The notes: generated by a model not told the origin, from the sequence alone. A stretch of DNA of 64,000 bases from Chitinophagaceae bacterium (GCA_023957755.1 JAMLGT010000007.1:62001-126000); one strand, 5' to 3'; numbered from the stretch's first letter, positions 8,674 through 19,244 are shown. Made by a program: numbers and translations.

Positions 8674-10476
8674 ATGAAATCATTCCTCATCATTTGCATA
8701 GCAGCAGCAACGCTCTCAATGGTATCATGCAACCAAAAAAATAATTCAAATAAAGCAGAATCTGATATTGACACTGCAACTAATAAGGATTTGAATACGC
8801 TACTTGAAAAGTATTGGGATGAGAATGCAAGACTATTTCCATTACAGGCTACTGCCAATGGAGATGACCGGTATAATGATCAATTGCCCAATGATCAGAC
8901 AGCGGCTTTTCGGGATACACTCCGAAATTATTATCAAACTTACCTGGATGAAATAAAAAAGCTTGACCGCAGTCAATTAGACGCCAACAACAAAATCAGT
9001 TACGACATTTTTGTGTATGAAATGAACAGCCAGTTGGATGGACTGAAACTGAATACCTGGATGATGCCATTCAATCAATTTTGGGGATTGCCGTTAATGT
9101 TGGGACAATTGGGCTCGGGCTCAAGCATACAACCATTCAAAACTGTAAAAGACTATGACAACTGGTTAAGTCGGCTGAAAGGCTTTACCCCATGGACCGA
9201 TTCCGCTATCGGCAATTTCAGGCTTGGTATGAACTCAGGGGTAGTATTACCAAAATCATTGGTAGTAAAAATGATTCCACAGATGGAAAGTATGATCGTA
9301 ACGGATCCCACTAAAAGTCTGTTTTTTACTCCGGTAACCAATTTTCCAAAAGACTTCTCTGAATCAGACAAAGAAAAAATTACTACTGCTTATAAGGACG
9401 TAATACTTTCAGATGTAGTACCCTCATTCAAAAAGCTGCAGGATTTTCTGAAGAATGAATATCTGCCTAAAGCGCGCACTACCTCAGGTATATCTTCCAT
9501 CCCGGGCGGAAAAGAAACCTATAATTATCTCGTAAAATTCTGGACTACCACTAACAAAACACCTGAACAGATATACCAGACAGGACTTGCAGAAGTGGAT
9601 CGTATTACTACACTGATGGACAGCGTAAAAAACACTGTCGGATTCAAAGGAGACCTGAAGACATTTTTCCATTATTTAAAAACCGATAAAAAGTTTACGC
9701 CTTATACAACTCCTCAACAGGTGCTGGATGCCTTTGAGGCCATTCATAAAAAGATGGAGCCGTATCTGAAAACAATGTATAAGCATGTGCCTAAAACTCC
9801 ATTCGAAATTCGTCAGACCGAAGCCTTTCGTGCAGCCTCTGCCAGCGCTGAATACAATCCCGGATCACCCGATGGCAGCAGGCCAGGGATATTTTATGTT
9901 CCCATTCTGGATGCCACCAAATTCAATATTACCTCCGGTATGGAATCATTATTTCTGCATGAAGCCATTCCGGGACACCATTACCAGATATCCCTGCAAC
10001 AGGAAGACACATTACTTCCAAAGTTTCGCAGGTTTACATGGTATGGCGCTTATGGTGAAGGCTACGCACTGTACTGCGAATCGCTGGGAAAAGAACTCGG
10101 ATTATATACAGACCCTTATCAGTACATGGGTGCATTGGGCGATGAAATGCACAGGGCAGTAAGGTTGGTGGTAGATGTAGCAATACATACTAAGAATATG
10201 TCAAGAGAGGAAGCTATCCAATATATGATGAGTAAAGAGCAGATTAGCGAAGAGGGAGCCACAGCAGAAATAGAAAGATATATGGCCATACCCGGACAGG
10301 CATTATCATATAAGGTAGGTCAGTTAAAAATAAGCGAATTGCGCAGCAAATATGAAAAAGAACTAGGAAATAAATTTATCCTTGCCGACTTCCATGACGA
10401 ACTTCTGAAAGACGGAGGAATGCCCCTTCAAATATTAGAATCAAAAATGGATACATGGGCAGCAAGCCTAAAATAA
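8674..10476 (+). CDS. DUF885 family lipoprotein, predicted zinc metallopeptidase
   Basis: 600 residues from the ATG at 8674, chosen because it gives a compact lipoprotein signal (MKSFLIICIAAATLSMVSC); an in-frame ATG four codons earlier adds nothing. The metal site of the family is visible as HEAIPGHH (H433, E434, H439/H440 counted from 8662), and the downstream glutamate is E466 in GEGYALYCE. Length and motif order fit the DUF885/M2-M32-like peptidases of Bacteroidota, which are thought to hydrolyse peptides outside the cytoplasm; the precise substrate is unknown. A truncated copy of its 5' part lies 5.2 kb upstream, so the kinase gene is sandwiched between direct repeats. Confidence 0.85.
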   Translation: MKSFLIICIAAATLSMVSCNQKNNSNKAESDIDTATNKDLNTLLEKYWDENARLFPLQATANGDDRYNDQLPNDQTAAFRDTLRNYYQTYLDEIKKLDRSQLDANNKISYDIFVYEMNSQLDGLKLNTWMMPFNQFWGLPLMLGQLGSGSSIQPFKTVKDYDNWLSRLKGFTPWTDSAIGNFRLGMNSGVVLPKSLVVKMIPQMESMIVTDPTKSLFFTPVTNFPKDFSESDKEKITTAYKDVILSDVVPSFKKLQDFLKNEYLPKARTTSGISSIPGGKETYNYLVKFWTTTNKTPEQIYQTGLAEVDRITTLMDSVKNTVGFKGDLKTFFHYLKTDKKFTPYTTPQQVLDAFEAIHKKMEPYLKTMYKHVPKTPFEIRQTEAFRAASASAEYNPGSPDGSRPGIFYVPILDATKFNITSGMESLFLHEAIPGHHYQISLQQEDTLLPKFRRFTWYGAYGEGYALYCESLGKELGLYTDPYQYMGALGDEMHRAVRLVVDVAIHTKNMSREEAIQYMMSKEQISEEGATAEIERYMAIPGQALSYKVGQLKISELRSKYEKELGNKFILADFHDELLKDGGMPLQILESKMDTWAASLK

Positions 10477-11317
10477 ATTAACTCCATACTAAAAGTATAT
10501 TTTTTCAGCGCAAAAATGAAAAGGCATTTCCCGAGTACTTTATGACTTCCTCCATTCATATCTCCACGGGTAACCTGATGAATTAATCATCATAGCCTTG
10601 TCTGTCTCGTCTGAGATGGTTTTGTATCGCCACTTCTTGCGGGCAAAAGAACCGGAAAATATATCTGAAATCGTCCTGGGCTTTGCTCCACAATATCTAG
10701 CCCTTTTGCAGAGATGCGGAACGAATTCCGTTTTCTTTTAAGCTGTCTGTCTCCATTCACAAGTGTTTTGCGACTTCTGTCACAACAACGGCCAGTCCTG
10801 ACAATGCGCAAAAAATCCGCTCTCTTGCGCCAAAAGTCCTACTGCGCCCTCCCTTCCGGAAGTATTTTTACTACAATGGCAGATGGACAGTTTCCTTATC
10901 GATTCAAGTAAACCGTATATGTAGCCAGATCAATCACAAGGCAAATGAAGAAAATCCCTCGCGTCCAAACAACACATCGCGAAACCATTCCAAAGTCGTT
11001 CCCCCGAATACACGGCTTGGAACCCGGAAGTGACGCGTTATTCCCAAAAAATGTATTGAGTTTATGCAACATTCCGAAATGTCCCCTCAGCCCCGGCCTG
11101 TCCACATGCAAGCCGGTACCTGATCCATTCGGAGGAAGGCCATATCCCATGAAAATCGAAATGAAAAAAGCAAGTCCGGCACCAGCCACGATCAAAATGA
11201 TGTGGAAACTATTACAGTGGAACTGGTGAAAGAAAAATACCTTTGATAATGCTATATGCTGAAGCAGCATCTGCAACACATAGTACATATACATTTTCAG
11301 AGATAAAATAACCATCC
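10477..11317. other. Long intergenic region, no supported gene
   Basis: 841 bases. Open frames exist on both strands (for example 10945-11229 plus and 10896-11393 minus), but none has a recognisable motif, a consistent hydrophobic pattern or an upstream signal, and the minus-strand one runs into the start of the next kinase. It may be a decayed gene or a long regulatory region for the signalling operon. Confidence 0.4.
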
Positions 11318-12697
11318 ATGAATGTTGAGCTAATATTAGTAATAATCGTTTCATTAAACCTGCAAAAAGGGTTTCAGACAAAGACTGAGTCACCCAGATG
11401 GAACACTATACTCTCTTTCATTATATATGCCGCTGCAATTCTCCTTGTAGCAGGCCTGATCTGGACAAAAGGAGCCCCGGTATTTCTCTGGATAGGGCAT
11501 GCCTTAACGCTCTATTTAATCTATATTCTATTTACTGAAAAAATATTCCGAAAAGCAAGGTCGCTCCTACTGGCAATCACGCCTTTTGTGCTTGCTTTAC
11601 TCTTCGATGACATCTTTGAGGCCACAGGCATTATTCCCTTTAAGGGATGGACCAACTTCATCAATACTGCGCTTGTATTTGCTACCATCTGGATGTTTGT
11701 AATGTGGGTAATCATCAACAAACAAAATAAGACACTGGAAAAAGAAAGGCTGAGGACAAAGGAGGAAGAAGAGCGAAAGAAACTGGCCGAAACTATGAAC
11801 GACAAACTGGAGGCTACTGTAAGTGAACGTACTGCTGCATTGACACGCCAGAAAGAGGAACTGGAACACGCACTCAGTGAACTCAAGTCTGCCCAGGCAC
11901 AACTCATCCAATCCGAAAAAATGGCTTCTCTGGGGCAACTCACTGCAGGTATTGCCCATGAAATACAAAACCCGCTCAACTTCGTAAACAATTTTTCAGA
12001 GCTCAACAAAGAGATGCTGACAGAACTCAGAGAGGAACTTCAGAAACCTGCTGCACTACGCGACGACGCTCTCGGAAATGAACTTATCGGCGACCTGATT
12101 AACAATTCTGAAAAAATAACTTACCACGGCAAACGCGCAGATAATATCGTAAAGAGCATGCTGCAACACTCGAGAGCCAGTAGCGGTACTAAGGAGCCAA
12201 CTGATATTAATGCATTGTGCGATGAGTATCTCAGGCTTGCCTTTCATGGAGCCAGAGCCAAAGACAAATCCTTTAATTCAGGTATGGAGTCAATATTCGA
12301 CCCTTCACTAAACGCAGCAGCCGATGGCACCGGTAAAATCAAAGTCGTACCACAGGATATCGGACGTGTACTACTAAATCTGTTAACCAATGCATTCTAT
12401 GAAGTGAATGAGAAGAGAAAAAAAGATATTCCCGGTTTTCAGCCAATGGTAAGCATAAAAACTTTGCGGGAGGGTGACAAAATAAAGATAACAGTGGCAG
12501 ACAATGGCAGGGGCATTCCTGAAGACGTCCAGAAGAAAATTTTTCAACCGTTCTTCACTACCAAACCTACCGGTGAAGGCACAGGACTGGGACTTAGCCT
12601 TAGCTATGACATCATTAAGGCACACGACGGGGCGATTACTGTAACCTCTGTACCGGGAGAATCAACTACGTTTGAAATTACATTGCCAATAAATTAA
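11318..12697 (+). CDS. Membrane-bound sensor histidine kinase
   Basis: 459 residues. Four transmembrane helices (about 30-49, 54-72, 80-97, 113-133) form a compact sensor with little outside the membrane, followed by a charged coiled coil (137-210), HisKA with H214 in GIAHEIQNPLNF, and HATPase with NLLTNAFYE, DNGRGIP and GTGLGLSLSYDII. The kinase core is clearly paralogous to that of the propeller kinase at 4.5-8.5 kb. The stop is 10 nt before a stand-alone receiver, and a receiver-cyclase follows, so the three are almost certainly one operon in which this kinase is the phosphodonor. The signal sensed is unknown. Confidence 0.85.
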   Translation: MNVELILVIIVSLNLQKGFQTKTESPRWNTILSFIIYAAAILLVAGLIWTKGAPVFLWIGHALTLYLIYILFTEKIFRKARSLLLAITPFVLALLFDDIFEATGIIPFKGWTNFINTALVFATIWMFVMWVIINKQNKTLEKERLRTKEEEERKKLAETMNDKLEATVSERTAALTRQKEELEHALSELKSAQAQLIQSEKMASLGQLTAGIAHEIQNPLNFVNNFSELNKEMLTELREELQKPAALRDDALGNELIGDLINNSEKITYHGKRADNIVKSMLQHSRASSGTKEPTDINALCDEYLRLAFHGARAKDKSFNSGMESIFDPSLNAAADGTGKIKVVPQDIGRVLLNLLTNAFYEVNEKRKKDIPGFQPMVSIKTLREGDKIKITVADNGRGIPEDVQKKIFQPFFTTKPTGEGTGLGLSLSYDIIKAHDGAITVTSVPGESTTFEITLPIN

Positions 12698-12707
12698 ACT
12701 CAATAAT

Positions 12708-13082
12708 ATGAAAGTTTTAGTTGTAGATGATGAACATGATGTACGACTCCTTTTCGAACAGAAGTTCAGAAGAGAAATCAGAAGCGGAGAGATGGATTTT
12801 TCTTTTGCGTATTCCGGCCAGGAAGCATTAGATTATCTTCGCAATGCAGCACAGGGAGCTGTGCTGATATTATCAGATATTAATATGCCCGGCATGAGTG
12901 GCCTGGAACTGCTTAAAAGGATAAAAGCAGACAGTCCGGTGCCACCACCACTGGTAATGATGATTACTGCTTATGGAGATCAGCAAAACAGGGAGACTGC
13001 CGCGCAACTAGGTGCAGATGATTTTCTTACCAAGCCAGTGGACTTTAATGAATTGAAAACTAAACTTAAATCGGTAGGCTAA
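12708..13082 (+). CDS. Single-domain response regulator (CheY-like)
   Basis: 124 residues, a bare receiver domain. The acidic pocket is DDE (7-9), the phospho-acceptor is D57 in [11 protein letters not shown], the switch threonine is T87 and the conserved lysine is K109 in TKPVD. There is no output domain, so it probably passes phosphoryl groups to another protein or competes with the adjacent receiver-cyclase. It lies 10 nt after the kinase and 1 nt before the cyclase gene. The two receivers share the insertion KFRREIR/KFRQKIR after helix 1 and look like duplicates. Confidence 0.85.
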   Translation: MKVLVVDDEHDVRLLFEQKFRREIRSGEMDFSFAYSGQEALDYLRNAAQGAVLILSDINMPGMSGLELLKRIKADSPVPPPLVMMITAYGDQQNRETAAQLGADDFLTKPVDFNELKTKLKSVG

Positions 13083-13083
13083 T

Positions 13084-14124
13084 ATGGCAAAGATTATGGT
13101 CGTGGATGATGAGGTGGATCTCGAAATGCTCATCAAACAAAAATTCCGTCAGAAAATCCGGGAAAAAGAATACGAATTTGTATTTGCCGGAAATGGAAGG
13201 CTGGCACTCGAAAAGCTTGCAGAAGAAAAGGATATCGACATCATACTCAGCGATATCAATATGCCTGAAATGGACGGCCTGACCCTTCTCTCAAAAATTA
13301 ACGAACAAAATGCACTCCTGCGTACAGTGATTATTTCTGCATACGGCGACATGCAAAATATACGCGCAGCTATGAATCTGGGAGCATTCGACTTTGTAAC
13401 AAAACCTATTGACTTTACCGACCTGGAAGTAACAGTGGCAAAAACACTGAAAGATGTACAGCACATGAAGGATACGCTGGAAGCAGTCAGAGAAAACAAT
13501 ATTCTGAAAATGTATGTGGATCAGAATGTGCTGAACTTCATGGGAAGCCGGGAATTTGAAAAATCACTTTCCTCTAACGAAACAATTGATGGCACTGTGG
13601 CCTTTATCGATATCTGTGGTTTCACTTCTATCAGTGAGACCGAACAACCGGATATCGTGGTGAAGATGTTGAACAGCTATTTTGAAATCATCGTCAAAGA
13701 AATTATCAGTCAAAAAGGCCATGTGGACAAGTTTATCGGCGATGCCGTGATGGCTGTATTCAGAGGCGAATACCATCTGGACAGGGCAGTAGATGCCTGC
13801 CTTGCAGTAATTACAGAAATTGAGAAATGTCCTCCTTTCTCGGCAGATGTCTCTTTCAAGCCTCATGTAGCCATAGGCATTAACAGCGGTGAAATGATTT
13901 CGGGAAATATCGGGTCATCCAGTCTGCGCAGATTAGACTACACCGTAATAGGCGACAGTGTGAATACCGCACAACGGCTGCAAAGCATAGCAGGGCCCGG
14001 TGAAATCATTATTAATAAAGACTCTTATGAAAAGATCAAAGAATTTTTCCAATGCGAACCCAAAGGGTCTGTATCACTGAAGCATAAAGCAAATCCTGAA
14101 GAAATCTATCGGGTGGTCAAATAG
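13084..14124 (+). CDS. Response regulator with class III adenylyl cyclase output domain
   Basis: 346 residues. Receiver domain 1-120 (DDE at 8-10, D57, TKPID), a short helical linker, then a class III cyclase catalytic domain from about 165. Metal-binding aspartates are D176 (FIDICGFT) and D220 ([10 protein letters not shown]). The base-selecting residues are K216 and T287 (DYTVIGD), the Lys/Thr pair typical of class IIIb adenylyl cyclases, and the transition-state residues N294 and R298 are present. All catalytic positions are therefore intact and the protein should make cAMP when its receiver is phosphorylated. It ends the operon headed by the kinase at 11318. Confidence 0.88.
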   Translation: MAKIMVVDDEVDLEMLIKQKFRQKIREKEYEFVFAGNGRLALEKLAEEKDIDIILSDINMPEMDGLTLLSKINEQNALLRTVIISAYGDMQNIRAAMNLGAFDFVTKPIDFTDLEVTVAKTLKDVQHMKDTLEAVRENNILKMYVDQNVLNFMGSREFEKSLSSNETIDGTVAFIDICGFTSISETEQPDIVVKMLNSYFEIIVKEIISQKGHVDKFIGDAVMAVFRGEYHLDRAVDACLAVITEIEKCPPFSADVSFKPHVAIGINSGEMISGNIGSSSLRRLDYTVIGDSVNTAQRLQSIAGPGEIIINKDSYEKIKEFFQCEPKGSVSLKHKANPEEIYRVVK

Positions 14125-14272
14125 CGGGAAGCGAAGGTGATCAAATGACCAGGGGTGACGATACCCGGCTTACGTCTTTTCAGAGAAAACTAATTCAGGC
14201 TTGTCCAACCATTGTCACCGCCGGTAGCATTCCAATCAGTCACTCAATAGTAATAACTAAAAAAACAATATT

Positions 14273-14644
14273 ATGACTCTTGCAATTAGTATCCTGTTAG
14301 GGATTGTAGCATTGATATGCCTTTCAGGCGGTATCAACCTGATGGTAAAAGGCGCCATGCAATTTGTGCCTGAAAGTACCCCGCCACAATTGGTACTCGA
14401 TAACCTGTTTCGGTTTCTCGCAGGTATTTATTTAAGTGGAGGGTTCCTCTTTGGATACAGTGCACTGAATGTTGATAGTGCAGGCCACACTGTGTATTTC
14501 CTGGGACTCATGGTAGTTTTCTCAGGCCTCGGCAGGTTGTATTCCAGACTCAGGATGGGATCAGCCGGAAAATACTTTGATTCTATCATGGTTGTGGAAA
14601 TATTACTTGGGTTATCCATCATCGTCCTAAAATGGCTTGAATAG
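14273..14644 (+). CDS. DUF4345 family membrane protein
   Basis: 123 residues with four hydrophobic segments (about 4-24, 44-64, 72-90, 104-120). The motif LDNLFRFLAGIYLSGGFLFGYS and the length match DUF4345, small integral membrane proteins with no established function. It lies 148 nt after the cyclase gene, so co-transcription is possible but not obvious. Confidence 0.7.
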   Translation: MTLAISILLGIVALICLSGGINLMVKGAMQFVPESTPPQLVLDNLFRFLAGIYLSGGFLFGYSALNVDSAGHTVYFLGLMVVFSGLGRLYSRLRMGSAGKYFDSIMVVEILLGLSIIVLKWLE

Positions 14645-14751
14645 TACATTGGCAATTCAGCGCCGTCAGCCTTCGACAAGCTGAATAATATCCTGATCCC
14701 GGGAAAAAATCGTCGAATTTTTCTATAACAACAACCAAACCCGGCACCCGG

Positions 14752-15627
14752 CTAGTGCTTCACAATTTGCTTCACTATTCCTCCCTGTGGCTCTCTGACG
14801 GTTTGTGTAAAGATGAAAGCTTTGGGGTCAATGCTGTGTACAATATTCCTGAGCTTACGCACTTCAAGGCGGGTAACTATAGTAAAAATTATATCTACGT
14901 CATTACTCATTTCAAAAGATTCTTTCATAAATCCACGCTCTCCTTTATACACGGTAATCCCTTTATTGAGTGTAAGCACAAGTGCCCTCTTAATTTTTTC
15001 ACTATTGGCTGAAACAATTGTAACGCCGGTGTAGGCTTCAATACCCTCGATTACATATCTGGTCGTCTGCCCGGCAATGATGTAGGTAAGTATCGCATAC
15101 AATGCTGTTTCCACATTCAGGAATACCGATGCTACAATAAAGATGATAATATTAAGTCCAAGAATGATTTCAGTGATGCTGAAACCGCTCTTCTTCATTG
15201 TCATCTGCGCAATAACTTCCATCCCGTCAAACGTACCGCCACCTCTCATTGCAAGCCCAATTCCAATACCGATAAAAAAACCACCAAACACAGCAATCAA
15301 CAGTTTGTCATGTGTGAGTTCCGGAAATGGCACGAAGTAAAGCATGAGTGCAATTAGCACAATCGTCAGGCAGCTGCGAATTCCAAAGTTTCTGTTCACT
15401 TTGTAAAAGGCAAGCACCACAAACGGAATATTCAGCAAGATCAGTACGAGTCCCAGATTCCATCCATACACTTCGAAGAGCAAAAGTGAAATACCCGTAA
15501 TGCCTCCATCCAGAAAGTGATTGGGCACTAAAAAACTCTTTAATGCAAAGCTCGCCGAGCATACACTCAACACCAGATAAATAATGTCTGAAACCGTAAA
15601 CAAAGGCCCGTGTTTTCCTTTAGGCAT
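14752..15627 (-). CDS. YitT family membrane protein (DUF161 plus DUF2179)
   Basis: 291 residues. Five or six transmembrane segments fill the first 200 residues with the family signatures FLVPNHFLDGGITGIS and MRGGGTFDGMEVIA, followed by a soluble DUF2179 domain (about 205-285) including TVYKGERGF. The fold is widely distributed and its transported substrate is not established. It starts 13 nt after the HD-hydrolase gene on the same strand, so the two probably form a transcription unit. Confidence 0.85.
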   Translation of the reverse strand: MPKGKHGPLFTVSDIIYLVLSVCSASFALKSFLVPNHFLDGGITGISLLLFEVYGWNLGLVLILLNIPFVVLAFYKVNRNFGIRSCLTIVLIALMLYFVPFPELTHDKLLIAVFGGFFIGIGIGLAMRGGGTFDGMEVIAQMTMKKSGFSITEIILGLNIIIFIVASVFLNVETALYAILTYIIAGQTTRYVIEGIEAYTGVTIVSANSEKIKRALVLTLNKGITVYKGERGFMKESFEMSNDVDIIFTIVTRLEVRKLRNIVHSIDPKAFIFTQTVREPQGGIVKQIVKH

Positions 15628-15640
15628 ATTGTACGTCAGT

Positions 15641-16219
15641 TTATTTTAATAAAGATTGAATTATCTGTAAGTTCTTCAATTTCTGCGGGCGCCTCCTCAA
15701 CTTCGAAGTTTCTGTAAAATAAGAGTGCCCTTCCAAAAAATCCTTCTGCATCTTGTTCCACTCAGATTCTCCTGACAACTGCCCCGTCAGTTTCAATTCA
15801 CGATACAGATACTTGTCTATTGTAAAAAAGTCATCACGCCCCAAATAATCTAAATCTGCATCTGCAAGAATAGCTCCCAGGTGGTCTTTAGGAGTTTGCG
15901 GCATCCTGGTAGCCATAATGATTTCCTGCACCTTCGCAATCTGTCCCGGTGTATATCCGCAGTCTGGCAGGTAACGCGCAGCTATTTCACACGACATTAA
16001 TTCATGGCCCCTGGCACCAAATATGTATCCGGAATCGTGAAACCATGCAGCAGTCAGCAACAGTGTCAGCTCATCTCCTTCCACCCCCTCTGCCTTTGCA
16101 ATTCGTGTGGCAGCCTTTACCACATCCTTAGTATGTGCCACACTATGGTACACCAGATAATCAGGCAAATCACTTTCCAATATCTCTAAAATTACTTTTT
16201 GGGCTCGCTGATAATCCAT
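15641..16219 (-). CDS. HD domain phosphohydrolase
   Basis: 192 residues. Metal ligands of an HD domain are seen in order: H25/H29 (YHSVAHT), H61-D62 (AAWFHDSG), a further histidine in GARGHE, and the distal aspartate in ILADADLDYLG. This is the pattern of stand-alone HD phosphohydrolases related to the (p)ppGpp hydrolase/YfbR group, probably acting on a nucleotide. The substrate cannot be inferred. It is upstream of and close to the YitT gene. Confidence 0.8.
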   Translation of the reverse strand: MDYQRAQKVILEILESDLPDYLVYHSVAHTKDVVKAATRIAKAEGVEGDELTLLLTAAWFHDSGYIFGARGHELMSCEIAARYLPDCGYTPGQIAKVQEIIMATRMPQTPKDHLGAILADADLDYLGRDDFFTIDKYLYRELKLTGQLSGESEWNKMQKDFLEGHSYFTETSKLRRRPQKLKNLQIIQSLLK

Positions 16220-16353
16220 CTTCTAATCTGTTGAATGTCTGCCGATACTTATAGAAACGTTTACTTTCTTTGTTAAGGTACAATGTACAACGCCATTTCC
16301 AAATATTGAAAATTTTATTCACTCTGACCATTGAGGAAAATATTAAAGCGAAC

Positions 16354-19191
16354 CTACCTTTCACCTGACTTCGTACTATGAAAGGCTTCAGGAATCTTTA
16401 CCTTTTTATCTTTCAACTGATCTTCATACTCCAGATAGCTGACTCCCTTCATCCATTTCTTAGCAGGCTCATCTTTGAGCCAGTGGCCAAACCATTGCAA
16501 TATCCGTATGTGATAATCTATCTTCGCCGATTTCGTACCGGGCGAGTGGTTCTGGCCCGGATATACAAGCATCACCACATCCTTCTTACCCGCTCTCCTT
16601 GCATAATTATAAAAATGAATCGCCTGATGCCAGTCAACCGTACCGTCATTACTCCCCGTAAACATCAGCATCGGCGTATTCAGGTTCTGAATATAATTCA
16701 GAGGCGAATTCCGCATATAGATTTCCATATTCTCCCATGGAGGCACCCCCATTCTGAACTGACCTGTCTCATAGTGCGACCATTCCGGTATGCCGCCATT
16801 CCAGTGTATCTGCCCCGGAAAATCCATGAGGCTCGAAATACCTGCGCCTTCTACGACAGCAGCAAACAGATCGGTCTGCGTAGGAATAAACAACGCCTGA
16901 TAGCCGCCAAAAGAATGGCCTATTAATCCAATCTTCTTTTCATTAATCACGCCCTTACTAATTACAGCCTTCACAGCGGGAACCACACACCGTAAAGCCG
17001 AAAGCCCCGGCTCGCCTGCTTCGTAAGTAATATCCGGCAGTAATACAAAATATCCGTTCTGTGTCCATACAGTAAGGTTATACGGACTTTCCTGACTCGG
17101 GACACTATAATTGTGCAACTGTTGCGACATACGCTCATACTGATACACAATCATTGGATACTTTTTAGAGGCATCATATCCCGCAGGATATAACAACACT
17201 CCCTGCAACCGCTCCCCTGTCTTGTCTCTGAGATAATTAATCAGTTCAGAATGGCCCCAGGCGAAATCCTTCTGGAAAGCATTGATGTTTGATACCTGCG
17301 TGGCTTTTGTGAGGTTACTGCCGTTGCTTATAAACAAATTTGGAGACACATCAAAGTCTTCCTTTACAAAAGAAAACACTCCGGCACTATCTGCCTTCTG
17401 CAAACGTGAAATCCTGAATGGCTCATAAATCAATGTACTCAATCCACCCCTGGGTGATAACATCGCATAGCCGGAGTTTTTAGTCCATTCTCCATTCATT
17501 GAAAAATAAATTGGCTGTCCGGGATCAACACCTTTATCATCTCCAACATTCATCCTGAAAAATCCTGAGGATGCTCCGCCACCGACGCGTGCAATCCGGT
17601 ATGCAATGCTATCTTTCACACCATCAGTCAGCGGTACTGCATTCTTTCCATCCGGACTCACCTTCCACACATCATACTGACTAACCAGGAGCACTGCTTC
17701 TTCGGTAGTCAGCCACTCTGCAATACTATTAGGTTTTGGCGCTCCCGGATGATCATCAAGTCTGTCATAAAAGTTTGCTTTCAGATTACCAGTGATATTC
17801 GCCGCCACACCAGTCTTTGTGTCATAAGACCAGTAATCTTTGTCTTTAAACCATAAGAGATATCTGCCCGACGGGCTGGCATTCATAAAATATTTAACCC
17901 CCTTCACAATAAGCTTCCTTTCCCCTGTTTTGGTATTTACCAGATACCAGTCTCTCCAAAGCATCGTCCCCGGTTCGTCAAACATATTAAGTTCTTTGTA
18001 CGCTTTGCCATCCGTCACTACAGCCATATCGCCGTTACCTACAAAGGTCACTTCCTCATTCAGGTCTGTACCCACTTTAGTTACCTGGCCAGATTGCAAT
18101 CTCCACAAAGCCGGATAACTCTTGTTTTTGTCCCTGTTTGCAGAAGACCGCTGTTCGGGCATGATCCTGAAATCTTCTGAATACCAAACCTGTACATCCG
18201 AATAATCCACATCTTTAGGTAACTGTACCTCGTACTCAGGTTTTTCCTTCGCTGATTTTCGTGGTTGCATTCCAAAGAATATCATTGAGCCATCACGATT
18301 CCATCTTAGACCTGAGCCCGAACTCACACTCGCATTCTTACCAAGGATATCAATCTGATAAGGGTCCAACTCAAAATGCCTGCTATCTTTTCCATCCAAT
18401 CCCTTCCAGACCAAAATTTTATTTGTCTCGTCTTTAAAGGTGGAGTCTTTCACTGTGGTTGTAACCAGGAGGTCTGCACTCTTCTCTCTCCACTGTATGC
18501 CAGCTATCTTTGCAGTTTCAGTCTTTAACACCTGTATCTTCCCGGTTGCAGCATCATACAACTGAAGATTAAAAGCCTCACTCTGTTCAGACCCCGTAAT
18601 GAACGCCAGCAGAGCGCCTTTTCCCGCCCAACCATATTCAGACACTCCTCCGAAGTTTACGACCGACTTGTCTTTCAAATTGAGAATTCGCAATAAAGAC
18701 ACCTTGCTATCCTTTTCAGGATATCCCAAAACTGCTATAAAATTATTATCCGAACTATAAGAAAAGGCGGAAGCAGCGTGCATACTTAATGTATCACCTG
18801 ATACAGTGTTTTGTATCTGCAGCGTATTCTGAACAGGTTTATTTTCTTTCTTCAGCTTCTCTTTTTCCTTATCAGAGAACCCGACATAATATGCCAGCCA
18901 GCGGCTGTTTTCAGAAAATTTGGCTCCGGAGCCAAAGAGCACACCCTGTGTAGATTTTTTCTGCAGGTTACTAATCCGCATCTCCGAACTGTCTTTGTTC
19001 ACAGTATAAACCAGCCATTTCCCGTCAGGTGATAATATAGTCTGAAAACCCAGCGTCTCCCACTGTGCATATTTATCCGGAGTAAGTAATGGCTTCCCCT
19101 GCGACCACGCTTTCGTTGTGAATAGAAGTAATACCAGATACAGCCCCCAAAGCGGTAAACATACCGGACGGCTAAGAATTCTTATTTTCAT
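16354..19191 (-). CDS. S9 family prolyl oligopeptidase-like secreted peptidase
   Basis: 945 residues. A signal peptide (LYLVLLLFTTKAWSQG) leads to a long beta-propeller region and a C-terminal alpha/beta-hydrolase domain. The nucleophile is S760 in LIGHSFGGYQA, the acid is probably the aspartate of FTGSNDGTVDW, and the histidine is in YPGQNHSPG. Enzymes of this kind cut short peptides in the periplasm. At 945 residues it is longer than typical prolyl oligopeptidases (about 700), as is usual for the Bacteroidota DPP-like branch. No operon partner is obvious; the preceding gene is 53 nt away. Confidence 0.85.
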   Translation of the reverse strand: MKIRILSRPVCLPLWGLYLVLLLFTTKAWSQGKPLLTPDKYAQWETLGFQTILSPDGKWLVYTVNKDSSEMRISNLQKKSTQGVLFGSGAKFSENSRWLAYYVGFSDKEKEKLKKENKPVQNTLQIQNTVSGDTLSMHAASAFSYSSDNNFIAVLGYPEKDSKVSLLRILNLKDKSVVNFGGVSEYGWAGKGALLAFITGSEQSEAFNLQLYDAATGKIQVLKTETAKIAGIQWREKSADLLVTTTVKDSTFKDETNKILVWKGLDGKDSRHFELDPYQIDILGKNASVSSGSGLRWNRDGSMIFFGMQPRKSAKEKPEYEVQLPKDVDYSDVQVWYSEDFRIMPEQRSSANRDKNKSYPALWRLQSGQVTKVGTDLNEEVTFVGNGDMAVVTDGKAYKELNMFDEPGTMLWRDWYLVNTKTGERKLIVKGVKYFMNASPSGRYLLWFKDKDYWSYDTKTGVAANITGNLKANFYDRLDDHPGAPKPNSIAEWLTTEEAVLLVSQYDVWKVSPDGKNAVPLTDGVKDSIAYRIARVGGGASSGFFRMNVGDDKGVDPGQPIYFSMNGEWTKNSGYAMLSPRGGLSTLIYEPFRISRLQKADSAGVFSFVKEDFDVSPNLFISNGSNLTKATQVSNINAFQKDFAWGHSELINYLRDKTGERLQGVLLYPAGYDASKKYPMIVYQYERMSQQLHNYSVPSQESPYNLTVWTQNGYFVLLPDITYEAGEPGLSALRCVVPAVKAVISKGVINEKKIGLIGHSFGGYQALFIPTQTDLFAAVVEGAGISSLMDFPGQIHWNGGIPEWSHYETGQFRMGVPPWENMEIYMRNSPLNYIQNLNTPMLMFTGSNDGTVDWHQAIHFYNYARRAGKKDVVMLVYPGQNHSPGTKSAKIDYHIRILQWFGHWLKDEPAKKWMKGVSYLEYEDQLKDKKVKIPEAFHSTKSGER

Positions 19192-19244
19192 ATTGTTGAT
19201 ATTTTAATACTTAATAAGATCCGGCCAGGCTACAACTCATACCA

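Noticed and set aside
10896..11393. 165-codon open frame on the minus strand with hydrophobic stretches
   Set aside because: It overlaps the start of the histidine kinase on the other strand, has no motif or plausible signal, and its codon pattern is not convincing.
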